A stretch of DNA of 38,646 nt from Ettlia oleoabundans (lineage: Eukaryota; Chlorophyta; Chlorophyceae; Chlamydomonadales), in assembly GCA_019693395.1 (NCBI GenBank), contig JAAMXP010005245.1, forward strand, positions 1 to 38,646. The letters run 5' to 3'. Below are positions 9,958 to 21,400 of this stretch, in pieces. The position numbers and the translations under genes are program-made. The notes under the pieces are model-generated. The model did no database searches and was not told where the DNA came from. It saw only the letters and a list, made by a program, of their open reading frames with translations. Within the stretch, counting starts at the first letter, position 1. The number at the start of each line of letters is the position of its first letter.

Positions 9958-12900
9958 ATGGCAGAGTTTCATAGCGGCAGGATCGACGCCGACTCTTATC
10001 GACAGAGGAGGGATGCCACCACCGCGGAACAGTTGGCTCTGCTCACGGCGGATCCCGCCTTCGCGGCCTGGCAACTCAAGAAGGCCGCCCGAGACAACCG
10101 GGCGCGCGTGGCCAGCAACGCCCTGGCTGTCGCCGGCTGCCTCCTTCTAGTGGTGACGATGGCGCTGCTGAAGCCCGCCGCTGTGGGTCAGGTAGATGCG
10201 TGCCTGATGTGGGAGATGAGTAATTGCAAGCTGGGAAGCAAAACATACACCAGGCTTATGCCTACTGCACATCCACCAGCCAGCAGGACAGGCGTGCCTG
10301 TGCTTAATCAACACTGATCCTGCCGTCTTGCCCGCAGGGTTCCACCCCCGACATATCCACCTCTGCCCCTCCCCCCATCCACGTCTCCGACTCCTTGCCC
10401 TTCTATTTGTCAGACCAGAAGGTGCTTGCTCTCCAACACGCAGCAAACTACCGGCTGGAGTCAGTACAGCAGGAAAGCGAGGTGGCGCTGGATGCCATCA
10501 TCGACCTCGCCCTGCAACTCCGCACCGCCGAAAAGGCGCGTGAAGCGGCAGTGGCCCGTCTGGCAGCAGTGGAGGCAGAACAGGTGGAAAAGGCGCTAGC
10601 GGCAGGCCAGTCACAGCGGGGCGAGGCGTCGCGCTTGATTGCTGACATGGCAGAGCAGCTGGATCGCATGACAGAAGAGGTGGCAGCTGCGGAGGCCTCA
10701 GCGGAGGCTACCGCCGTGCTGGCGGAGGCCGCTGTGGCGGCATCCGAGGTGCTGGGGATGGCTCCTCAGGCACCATTGCCCACCTTCTGCCCAGCGCTGG
10801 CTGCCTTTGCCGCCAACCCCAGGATGGGGCCCCTGGATTTCTATGCCTCCGAATTTTACTCCAATGCCAGTTCTGTGGTGCCAGCCACACACATAAACTC
10901 ACTGGCGCGCACCTCTCTTGCCGGTCCCCCGGCTGCACTCTATACCTTCCTTGCTGCAATGGCTTGTGGCTCTCTGGCGCTGGTGGTGTGGTTGCGCGCC
11001 ATTCGGGCGGCTGCCTCCACAGCACGGCGTGCAGCTGAGCTGTCTGCACGGCTCAAGGAGGCCTCCTTTGCTCGTGACACCGCGGAGCAATCGCTGGCAC
11101 TGCTGGAAACGGAGTTGCAGCGGCGCATGAAGCAGCTGGAGGAGGTGCAGCAGCGGGCTGCAGAGTCAGGTGAGCTGCAGCTGGGGGGACAAGCGCATGC
11201 AGCCCCTGGGATTGAAGTTAAGCCTGCCTACTGCGGGGTCTGTCAGAGACTGATGCCCTTCCTTTCCAGCCTGTGTCGTAGCCAGTATTGGCAAATCTGT
11301 TTCAAGGCCTTGTCACTTTTTGCCCCTTCATTCTGCCGCCAATGCCTACAGCGTCTCCCAGAATTGGTGCCCTGCCGGCACAGCACACGCCCGGCAAGGG
11401 CGAGCTGCCTCCGCCACCAGCCAGCCTGGTTGAGAAGTTTTTGAGGGACCACAACTTTCTGGCGGTACAGCAGGAGCAGATGCAGGTGTGTATACATGAC
11501 TGTGTACTTCAAGATGAATCAAGAAGCGGGTTGGCTGGGCCTGCTTATGGCCGCGGAAAGGGAGGCACCTGCTGAGCAAGCGGATGAAGCAGGCAGCAGG
11601 GGTGGTTTTCTGGGGTTCTGCTCACCCTCCTACGCTTGCAATCTGTGTAGGAGTGGCTGGAGATGGAGCAGCAGTTTGGCGAGCTGCAGGCAGCGCTGGT
11701 GGAGAAGGAGGCGCAGCTGGAGGCGCTGGAGCAGGAATTCAGCGCCGTCAACAAGCACAGCGATGTGAGCGCCTGTTGGGGCTACTGGAGCCCTGCTGCA
11801 ACTGCTACGTTGGTTCTATATACCCCAATGGTTTGAGTACTACGGTGTACGAGTTTCGGCTTGCATGCTCTCGTCGATGCACATCCCTGGCTGTAACGAC
11901 TGCGGCATGCCATCCTTGTCAGCACCCCCACCCACCACCAAAATTGGGTCAACTACGTACCTTTCACCGTGCCACGCAGCGCCTGCCTACCCGCCTGTCC
12001 CCTGCCTTACCCCTGGCTGCAGCATGAGGTGCGTGCTCTGGAGGACCACCTGAGCCAGGTGCGGTCATGGCTGGACGATGCTCAGGAGGAGCTGCAACAC
12101 ACACAGGCCGCACTGCAGGAACGGGAGGCAGAGTGCCGTCGAGTCACTGCACAGTTGGAGGCAATGGCAGCCATGGCCACCGATGTGCAGGTGGGTAGTG
12201 CATGGTGTGGTAGTTTGTGGCCCAAGTGCTGGGAATAGTGGCAAAGGTAGATTTACGGTGATGATTTGCAGTGTTTTGAGTAGGAACAGCGCCCACCACC
12301 TGCATGGGGCAGTGCACAGTCGCAACTGTGTTGAGTATGCTTGCTTGTTGTGTGGTTGTCTGCAGGAGAACGAGGGGCGTGAAGCGGTGCTGCTCCAGCA
12401 GAATTTGGAGCTGGTGGCTCAACTGCAGAAAGTGACGGCGGCATACGAGGAGATGCGGGCGCAGCTGTCTGCATCCTCAACCGCCACCTCCGCGCCTGCC
12501 TTTGCAGCCAGTGGCGCCGGCAACAGGCCGGTAAGAGCACTCAAAAGGCACCAGCAGCGGTGCCAGTATTGCCGCTGGATTGCGGATGCTTTTTCTTTGG
12601 CTGCTGGTCCTGCTGTCCACTGGTGCTGACCGCTCATGCTGGGCAAGCTGTGTTCACTTCAGTAGGGCAATGCAGACACCCACCTCAGTTGTCGCTCAAA
12701 TCCATCCCTTCCTTGCAGGCCTCTGCCGCCTCCACCCTGCCGGGCACCCCCACTGCCGACCTGACTCGTGAGGTGCAGTCGTGCCTTGAGATGATGCGCG
12801 CGACGCGGGTTCAGCTGGCTGACAGGCTGGCACACAGTGCAGGCGTGTGTGAGGCCATGATTGCAGACTGCCAGATGGCGCACAGTAAGGGCGAGGCAGC

Positions 12901-13848
12901 ACGGGAGGCAGAGGTGGCAGGCACAGATGTGGGCGACCATAGGCAGGAGCCGGAGGCCTTTGGATCGCCGACAGTTGCCTCACCCTCTAACTCTGAGCAG
13001 GCTCAAGTTGAGGCTGAAGAGGCGCATGCAGTGCTGGGAATCAGCCGGCGCCATCACAACAACCTGCCCCAGCTGAACTCTCCCTCTCCCACCAAGAAGG
13101 TTCAGGGGACGTCTGGCGTTCGCAGCACCAGCGTCAGCCCAACTGGCAGCGTGGATGGCAGCATGAGGGCAGCCTGGGAGGTGGCGCACGCGCATGTGGC
13201 GGAGGTTCGTGCGCAGCACACCAGTTGGGACCTGGCGGGCTTTGTGCAGGCGCTGGGCTACAAGGTGAGCCTCATGTAGCATTTGTACCTGGCCAGCAAC
13301 ACCTGGAGCATCTGGATAGCAGTGACCAGATGCCGCATGGCAAGTCAGTACACCCTTGCACATCACATGATGGTGACACGGTATGAGGTGCATCGCGTCG
13401 TGGCCGGAAAGCGTGCCGTTCCCTGGATGGTTGGATTCTTATGCCCTGCACTCTTACCCACAAGGTTGCTTCACATTATGTGGCTGCCCACTGCAGATTG
13501 AGGGCGCCAATGGCGTGCCTGCCGACCGTGCTGAGTTCCTGGCTCTGAAGAGCGCTGCCGAGGCTGCGCTGCAGGCAGCTGCCACAGCCGCTGGCACCCC
13601 CGGGGAGCGTGCTGTGGCGGGGGCGGCATTGCAGGTGGGTGGGTGGTTTGACAGCACGCTGCAAATTCAACGCTGAAAGGTGGCACTGGATCTCTGAGGC
13701 CCCCTCTCTTGACATTGCTGCGATAAGCCGAAGGTTAGCTTGTTGTGCCTGCTCACTGCAGGTGCTGCACGACTGGGACTGGCCCGTGCACCGCATCAAC
13801 ACCCCGCCTCCCAGCCCATTCTGGCGCATGTTGGGCTTGCAGGCATAG
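9958..13848 (+). CDS. Coiled-coil protein with two predicted membrane spans, unknown family
   Basis: Nine exons: 9958-10191, 10338-11169, 11352-11485, 11651-11764, 12023-12190, 12366-12530, 12719-13264, 13497-13634 and 13762-13848, all phase-consistent, giving 805 aa. A hydrophobic segment is seen at about 55-71 (ALAVAGCLLLVVTMALL) and another at about 277-299 (LYTFLAAMACGSLALVVWLR). Between them is a first Ala/Glu-rich coiled coil (about 107-215). After the second span come further coiled coils across exons 2-6 (for example LQAALVEKEAQLEALEQEF), then a Ser/Thr/Pro-rich linker and a helical region in exons 7-8. The end is short and aromatic: VLHDWDWPVHRI, then W-R-M. Two spans flanking a lumenal or extracellular helix suggest an organelle or ER membrane tether, but that is inference. 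I recognise no named domain. Confidence 0.85.
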
Positions 13849-14545
13849 ATTGCGTGGCTGCAGCAAGGCCCCTCACGAATCTGCTGGCCCTGTGTTGTTT
13901 CCCAGGATACAATTCTGTTAGGCGATGATGTGTCCGCAACTTTTTGGCACAGGTCTTAGGGAAGCAGTACGAGATACCCGTAGTGCAACATGTTGAGTGT
14001 ATAGAGAAGCGCCTGTGGGTTCTTTGCCGCATGCCAGTTGAAAGCCTGGCCCCTGTCCTGTTTGTATATTTGTTGATACATCGTGAGCTTTCCTCCTTTC
14101 CTACCCTCAAAGCTTGTACCCCCACTTGCCAAATTCAACATCAGTTAATTGTTGATATTCCAGTACCACGCCTTGAAATATGTCGGCTGGTTTGTTATCA
14201 ATTATGCAGGCAGAGTGTCTTTACATTGATAGAGGCGCTTGGCATCATGTGCATGTTTCTGCAATCATAGCCTTCAAGCACTGCAAATCGTCTGCTGTGC
14301 CAACAGCTAGTCGACAATGGCGCCGCCACTCTGGCGTGGGCGCCAGCGCAACGGGTTTGCGCAACAATCGTCGCGACGCTTCGTGAATTTCGCATGCTTT
14401 GCAACTTTTGTATTCCAAGGAGTTCTTAGAAAACTTCGGGTTTCGACCGACCCTACTTGCTTGGGGCGGCAGCCCGCCGGCATATTCTTGCTGTGGCCGC
14501 ACAATAAGGTCGGCAGGTGCCTTTGTAAACCTTGATCGCACAGAA
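13849..14545. other. Intergenic region, no gene seen
   Basis: These 697 bp hold the 3' end of the coiled-coil gene and the upstream region of the next plus-strand gene. The base composition is more AT-rich than in the flanking exons. A TGTAA lies at 14524-14528, but it is far from the stop at 13848. No RNA gene or repeat was recognised. Confidence 0.55.
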
Positions 14546-15264
14546 ATGCAGTCTGCGGCACATCTTTGCGCGGCGTCCTCCCTCGACAGCTGCTCCTCCA
14601 GCGGACTCCCCGCCCAACTTCCAATGTTCAACTTCCTTAGCCAGGCTCTGGGAGGGGCTTTGCTGCACTCGCCGGGTTTCGTGGCTCACCTGCCCCGCAG
14701 TGCAGCAGGCGGGTCCGTGGACAGGCCTGGTTCAGCGGCGCAGATGGCGGCAAAGGCAGGGCCGTCGACACGCGCTGCACTGCACGAGGTATGCGACGGT
14801 TGCCCATTGCTTGTTTTGGCTGCTTAGCACTGATAGCTTTGGTTCAACGACATCCTGGCTGTCCTCCTAATGGGTCTTTGGTGTGCTTTGAAATGAGGTA
14901 TTTGAGTTTGTCCAGCTTGTTATGTTGATTGCACACCCCCTTGCTAATGCGGACTCTTGCCCCTACGTCTAATGTTTTGCAGTGTGAATTCACAGGGGCA
15001 GAGATGGCTGCATCACCTTGGCTCACACCAACGCAGTTCATCCCGCTGGGGTGGCCCGCAAGCTGGGGCTACACTCGCCGCGACAAGAGCAGGAGAACAG
15101 TGGCATGTCAGCACATGGCGCGCAGGAGCTCGCTTAGCATAGCAGCTGAGCGCATTTACAGGGCTTGCAACGTTAACATTACTGCCATGTTGTTCAAGAG
15201 GCATCCAGCAAAGCAAACACCCACCTGGTGGGCGGGGCGGCTTCACCCGTCATGGAGCGCATGA
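14546..15264 (+). CDS. Hypothetical two-exon protein
   Basis: Exon 14546-14788 begins at an ATG and ends at a GAG|GTATGC donor. A pyrimidine-rich TTTTGCAG acceptor leads to exon 14983-15264. Joined in phase 0 this gives 174 aa. The N-terminal part is Ser/Ala/Leu-rich with few acidic residues (MQSAAHLCAASSLDSC), compatible with an organelle transit peptide. The second half is basic (GYTRRDKSRRT). No domain is recognised. In another frame exon 2 also reads GCITLAHTNAVHPAGVARKL followed by a stop; this looks at least as protein-like but needs an intron phase I cannot match. The existence of the gene is moderately supported and the exact protein is not. Confidence 0.35.
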
Positions 15265-15390
15265 TCGTCCGATCTCACACAGCACACCCTGATCATGCAC
15301 CAGCCAACCTTTCTGTACTATACACTGTACTGTGCGACCATTGTACACTACTACTTTCACCTCAATTGTTTAGCATCATGCTTCACGGTG

Positions 15391-15407
15391 TTACATACGT
15401 TGTTACA
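15391..15407 (-). terminator. Two TGTAA polyadenylation signals of the AlkB-PHD gene
   Basis: On the minus strand TGTAA occurs at 15407-15403 and 15395-15391, 80-95 nt after the stop codon that ends at 15486. This supports the 3' end of the large gene. Confidence 0.6.
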
Positions 15408-15485
15408 TCATGAATGAGCAGGCTGAGTGGTTACGTGTGTGCACACACGTGCGCCAAGGATCCACCCAAACCAGCAGTTTGGCCG

Positions 15486-18400
15486 TCAAAGCTCCCCATA
15501 ATCCAGTGCCGCACGGCTGGCCAAGCCAACCTGCCATGAGGGCTGGAGTGAGAGGCGTGGTGGAAGGGCTTCCCCTGCTTCCTGCTGCTGTTGTCGTACT
15601 GGTTCTACTGACTGCTTGATTGGAGCAGCATCAAGATCATGCTGGGGTGGCAAGGCCAGCTGAGTTGATTTGAGCAATGGCAGTTCCTGCGGCAGCGGCT
15701 GTGGATGTTGCAGCTGTGGGTGTTCCGCTGTCTGCACCAGCAGCTCTCCTGGTTCAGACCCCCCATCCTCAGCTGCCTCCTGCCTCGCATGACTATGCTC
15801 CGCCCCCAATGGACTTTGAAGCAGCAGCTGCTCCTCAGACTCGCTGATCTGCATTAGCCGCTGCCGCTTGCGCTCCTGCTGCGATTCTGGTGCAGCCTCA
15901 GTCTTGCCAGGCCCAACTTTTGTCCTTTCGCATGGCTGCCCTTGCCGCTGCGCCAGCCAAGCCCCTTCGTCTAATGCCTGGTGTGCAGGCTGAGCATGGC
16001 TAGCAGCAAGTGTTGATGATTGCTGTTGGGACCTCTGCTGAGGCAGTCCAACAGCTAGGCCATCAGAATGCTGCAGATTTGCTGTTGCAGTGGCAGGCGG
16101 TTGGGGCTGCAGTGGCGGCAGCAGCAGTGGCTTCTGCATGTGCTCCTCATGCCCCTCATCCAGCTGCTGCCGTGGTGCACATTGTTGCTGGCTGCTTTTT
16201 GACTGATCTGGCGCTTTTGACGGGTGCTCAGGGCAGATCAGGAACTTCTTGCTGACAACCCGTGAGCCGGCAGGATGGCAGCGAACGTGCCAGCCACGGT
16301 CACATAGAAGGCACTGCAGGCAGGAAAGGGAGGACGGGCAAAGCAGAAGGAAGTTAACAGCCTATTGTAATGTATGCTACCGAGCGCAAGACTCGCCAAC
16401 CCTCAAGGAGCAGCCGGCGTGTTGAAACCAGCCATTGATTGCACGGAACTGTGGAATGGCACAGCTGCTTGGGTGCCCCATATCAATGTGTCCGGGCACA
16501 CGCACCTGGACCATTGGGACGCCGTCACCGCTGGCGCCACACTGATAGCAGTAGTGCAGGGGGCACTTGGCGCTGCGCCCGCTTAGCTGCAGGGCACAAG
16601 AGCAGGCCAGGGTGCAGGGCAAGTGTTCTCCTCGGCACTTGTTAGTTGCGTTGAGTATCAATCAGTCATGTTGCAAAGCAGGTGCTGTGCCTCAAAGCCC
16701 CTTTCCACTCATGTCTCACTCTTGCCAGAGGGTTGGCCATGAGGCATCGCCAGTGGTAGTGTCGCCCACAGTTTCCCATGCTGCATTTCAGCGTGCCACC
16801 GGAGTCAGGAGCGCCACCACAGGCGAAGCAGCTGTGACTACAAAGCATGGGGTGACAGGGATGTTGGGCGCTTCTGCTACCTGAACAACATATAACGCTT
16901 GCAACACGACTATGTACTGCACTTACAGCAGGCGAAAGAGGGTGCGAGCCTTTGCACGCTTGCCTGTTGCTAGCGCACTCCTGGCAGTGACGTAGTGGCC
17001 CCACGACAGCAGGCGTCTTGCAGGAGTGGTGAAAGGCGCGGCGGCAGGGGCCCTCGCAGGCCCAAAGCTGCTCTACAGCTGCTGCAGAACAACAATCTCA
17101 CAGAAGATGATGGAAGAGTCTGTCGGTCACTACAACCAGACTGTATAGAGGGAGAAAAGGTAGAGACATAAGCACAGCCCTGCCGCCGCATAGCAAGCAC
17201 AGCGAAGACTCAGGGAGGCGAGCAGGCAGTTCTCACCCTCCTGCGGCACGCCCTCACAGCACGAGAAGCACACTGCCGCTGGTGCCTTGCTGACTGTGAA
17301 GGCCCGACCACGGCCAGCAGGCCCCTGATTGGGAGCGACATGCCCATCCAGACGTGTTGACGCTGCAGCTACTGCCATGCGGTTGCGGGCGGTGTGCCTA
17401 TGGCTGCCAGTGCGAACTGTAGCATCCAGTGCAGCAAGCTCGTATGCCCTGCTAGTGCTACTGCCGGCAGTGGGGGCCGCGAGCAGGGCTGCAGCATAGA
17501 CGGATGCTGAGCTGGCCTGCTTGCTCTCTTCCTCCAGGGCTGCTGCCTGCTTGGCTTCCAGCGCTGCCGCTTGTGATTGCAGCAGAGCTGTGACGAGGAA
17601 CGATAAAACGGCCTGCTGCTGTGCCTGCACATGCACCAGGGCAGTAGCTGCCTGGCTAGCAGGTTTGCCACTGGCAGCGCTTGCTGCTGCGGCGGCTGCA
17701 GCTGCTGCTACAGGCGCAGACGCCAGCATCAGCGCCTGTTGGAGCGCTGCTTCGCTGGGCACTTTTGTCTGCATGAGCACGGCGGCCTTTGCTGCTTGCA
17801 CCTCCTCAGGAGTGATGCCAAAAGCGCCCGGAGCGCCGCTAGCGGCCGGGCTTGTGCCAGAAAACACCAGCGAGGCCACGTGGCTAGCAAGCACCAGGAT
17901 GCGTGGGATGTTGATGAGGGTTGAGCTGGGAGCAGCTACTGCTGGACCTCTTGCTGGGGGCGCTCCCTGGGGGGGAGGATGTAAGGTGAATGACGGCTGC
18001 GGCCCTACACAGCCGCCCTCCTCCCAGGCAGCAGCTGCCTGAGTGCAGCACACCAGGCTGTACACTACTTGCGCTACCTGCCCCTGCTCCTGCCGCTCGT
18101 CCTCCTCCACAGCACGCACAGCGCGTTGTAGCAGGCGGCCCACCTCCTGCGCAGCGGACAGCGGGCCTCGCCGCCTGCTCCTGCACGAAGACATTGCAAG
18201 GCAGGGAGGAGTTGGTGGGAAAGTCATGAGGTCCTGACGTTGAATTGCTACCGAGGGCGCGCCCTCTAGCTTCCAGGCTGTTCACCACCCGCCCACCTGG
18301 ATATGACCTGCTGGTGTGGCAGGAGGTTGGCGCACGGCCGCTCCACATAGCTCACAATGTCGTCCAACACGCTGAACACGGCGGCTGCTTCGCTGGCCTG

Positions 18401-21400
18401 GGCCCCATCCTCCTCTGCTGGGCACAGGTTGATGCCAAGTCGCTCCGCGGCCTCAACCTGGCAGGGGCAGCGACAGCAAAGCAACAGGAGGAAGGTTGGC
18501 GGCAGAGTTGTTGTTTAAAGTCACGGCCTCGGGAGAGGCAGGCTGGAGGGACAGCAGGGCCATATGCACCCAGGCTTGCAAGACTGACCCACTTTTCTCA
18601 GCGCGGACAACAGCATGAGCTGGGCAGTCACGGCTTCCAGCTTCTGCTGCCGCTCACGCTGCTCAACACGCCGGATGATTTCCTGCGGCACACAACAACA
18701 CAATTTCAAAACCACAACAGCTGGAGTAATAACAAATAGGTAGCCGGTTGCATGTGTCGATGCCAGCGGGTTGTGTTGTTGAGAACTATGCAGCAAGTTC
18801 AACCTGTCTGCCTGAATGTGACCTAAGTTAAAGCTATATCAGACATCGCTGCTGTGTGTGTGCTTGCCTGCATGATTCGCCATATCTCCCGCCGCTCCGC
18901 TGCCGGCACGCGAGGCTGGCGAGTAGTTAGCACGCCTGAAGGCCGGCCAACGCCGCCTGCTGCTGCATGCCGCTGCGCCAGCAGCATGGCTGCCCGTGTA
19001 CTGCTGGTGAGCGACAGGCAGCGAAGCCAGGTGCATGTCTCTTCCAGGTGCAGCTGCAGGGGTGGGTGGGATGAGGGAGACAACCAGAATAAGCGGCCTG
19101 TGCTGCACGCCTTCCGCTCATCGCAAGCTCATAACCAATCGTGCCCCACCTGCTCAGCTTCCTGCCAGGCCTGCGGATTGATGTGTCGCAGAATCATGCC
19201 TGCACTCTTCCCTGCACAAAGTTGCAACAGGAGGATAAGTGAGGAGCAAGGTGGTGCAGCCCGGCACGGGGCTATCAAGTGCCACCGCTAGTTGGCGCCT
19301 GCCAGGGTACTGCTTGTACAGCAATACATTTCGGCAATACTTTTAACCTGGTAAGGCAATTTGCTCACCAGACATGTCCATGGGCCGCACACAGTGCTTG
19401 ATGCCGTTGGCAGCATAGCCGCCCTCCTCCATCACTGTGCGGAGCGTCGTTGCAAAGTAAGATGAGGCAAAGGCAGTGACAGGGGGTCATGACTGAATGC
19501 ACGTTGTCATAATTGGTTCCAAACAAGACAAGGGGCACATACGCTGCCCCATGCCCCAGCACTCACCCATGATGCACCCTCTGGGCAAGGGAATGCAAAA
19601 TGCGCCGTTGGTGTACCTGCACCCGATAACAACAGCGGCAGCACGCGATGGGCATGTCATGCTACTGCATGGGAGCAAGTGCGGGAGAGAACCTTCCCTG
19701 CACGTAAGCCTGGCTCCTAGAAGCCTACCGGCTTCACCAGCTGCTGCTGCCTACCCGTACAGCTGCGTGCCAAAGCTGAGCCTGCTGTCGCTGAAGAGGC
19801 GCAGGGACAGGATGGGCTGAGAGAAGCGCTCGGCATCATCATAGTGGCTCTGTAGGCAATAGGACAATACCATGCTGCATTTAGGAGTTGAGGAGGGCAT
19901 GGCATCTTTCTCCACTGATCAATGGCTCTGCTGTGTATGTATGCTAGGGCGGCCGGCAAGTGGCATCCGGGGCCCCCCACCACCATGCGGCCGCAAATGG
20001 GCACAATGCAACACACGCATGCCAGTTCCTGCATGGCTGCATGCCTGTATGCCCTCTGAGCCGTCATGATACATGTTGAGCGCCACGCTATCCACAAACC
20101 CGGGGGCCAGCAGGCCAGCGCCCACCAGTGGTGCCTCCACCTGTCGTCGCATCCAGGCTGGCGGCTGCAGGGAGGCAGGGAGGCAGGCAAGTCAAAGTTC
20201 CAGCTCAGGAACACAGAATAACAGCAAATGTCGATCACATGCATTGTTGTGCCAGTCAGCTTCAATCTATTTGAACTTACCGGCGGGACATCAACCCTCA
20301 CGCCCCCTGCCACCCTGGCATCATGTTGCGCCAGCTGGTCCCTCGTCCACATGTACCTGCAACCTCGGCAGCAAAGGCAGACAGCCACCTAACAGCGCTG
20401 AGAATGATGCCCGCACACTGCATCCATACATGTGTGACTGTTGTAGCTGTTTTACTCCCAGCAGCGCCAGCAGCAGGTGCTAGGGCACTGCATGGCTTGC
20501 TGACCTGGCCCCGAAGAAGAACTTGGTGCGCTTAAGGGCACCCCCCCGGGCGGAAGTGCGGTGATAGCATGTGTCTGGCAGCAGGCCTTGGTGTGACCGT
20601 GCATCTACGCAGTCTGCATTGAGAAAGGGATCCGCCAAGGCAGAGAGTGATAAGACGGCAGTGCATGGACCTGGCAGTACCGTCATCGACAGGACACTAT
20701 GCTGTACAGCCAGCAATGCGCACCAGCAAGCTGAGCTGGAAAAGCTTACAGCGTGGTCTGACCAGCTCGCACCTGACATCTTTTCAATGGATGCCAGTTC
20801 CTGCTCACTAAACAGCTGGATGTAGGTGGTCACCCCAATGGGCAGCAGGTCGGTGGGTGGAGGTGTGGTCAGGGCATGTGGCGCACCGCCGTCATGGACC
20901 ACCTGCTCCAAATCTGATGCCACTGCAGACGCCTGGTCCACAGTGTTGCCCACCACATTGCAAGCACCACCCCCAGCTATCCCCTGAGCACCTCTTGATG
21001 CCACCGCCACGCTGCCTGCACCATGCTGTATGCAGGGATCAGCATCCAGGTTACCACAACCTGGCTGACCTGCGCCAACGCTGTTACTGCTGCGAAGCTG
21101 TTTGCACGCTGCCAGTACGTCATGGAAGTTAGCAGGGCATTCGTCTGCTCTAAGAAAGTACTGGGTTCGCAGATACCGCCTCCCGGCTGCATGAATATGG
21201 CTTCTGCAAGGCAACAACAGCAACATGGCATCCCCGTGGGCGAGGGGAGTTGCTGCCAACCTCATGCAGGTGGCACGGGAGCTTCAGTGCCGACAAACAA
21301 TCAGCAGCAGCCTCCCTGCATGCCATGCAATTTAACTACTGCCTCCATGCTCCTCGTCGAGAGCAAGGGAGAGGAGTCATTGCTTGCTGATTGCAAGCAA

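Noticed and set aside
17521..18042. 173-codon Ala-rich open frame on the plus strand
   Set aside because: It is antisense to the long Ala-rich exon of the AlkB-PHD gene, and the composition comes from GC-rich complementary codons.
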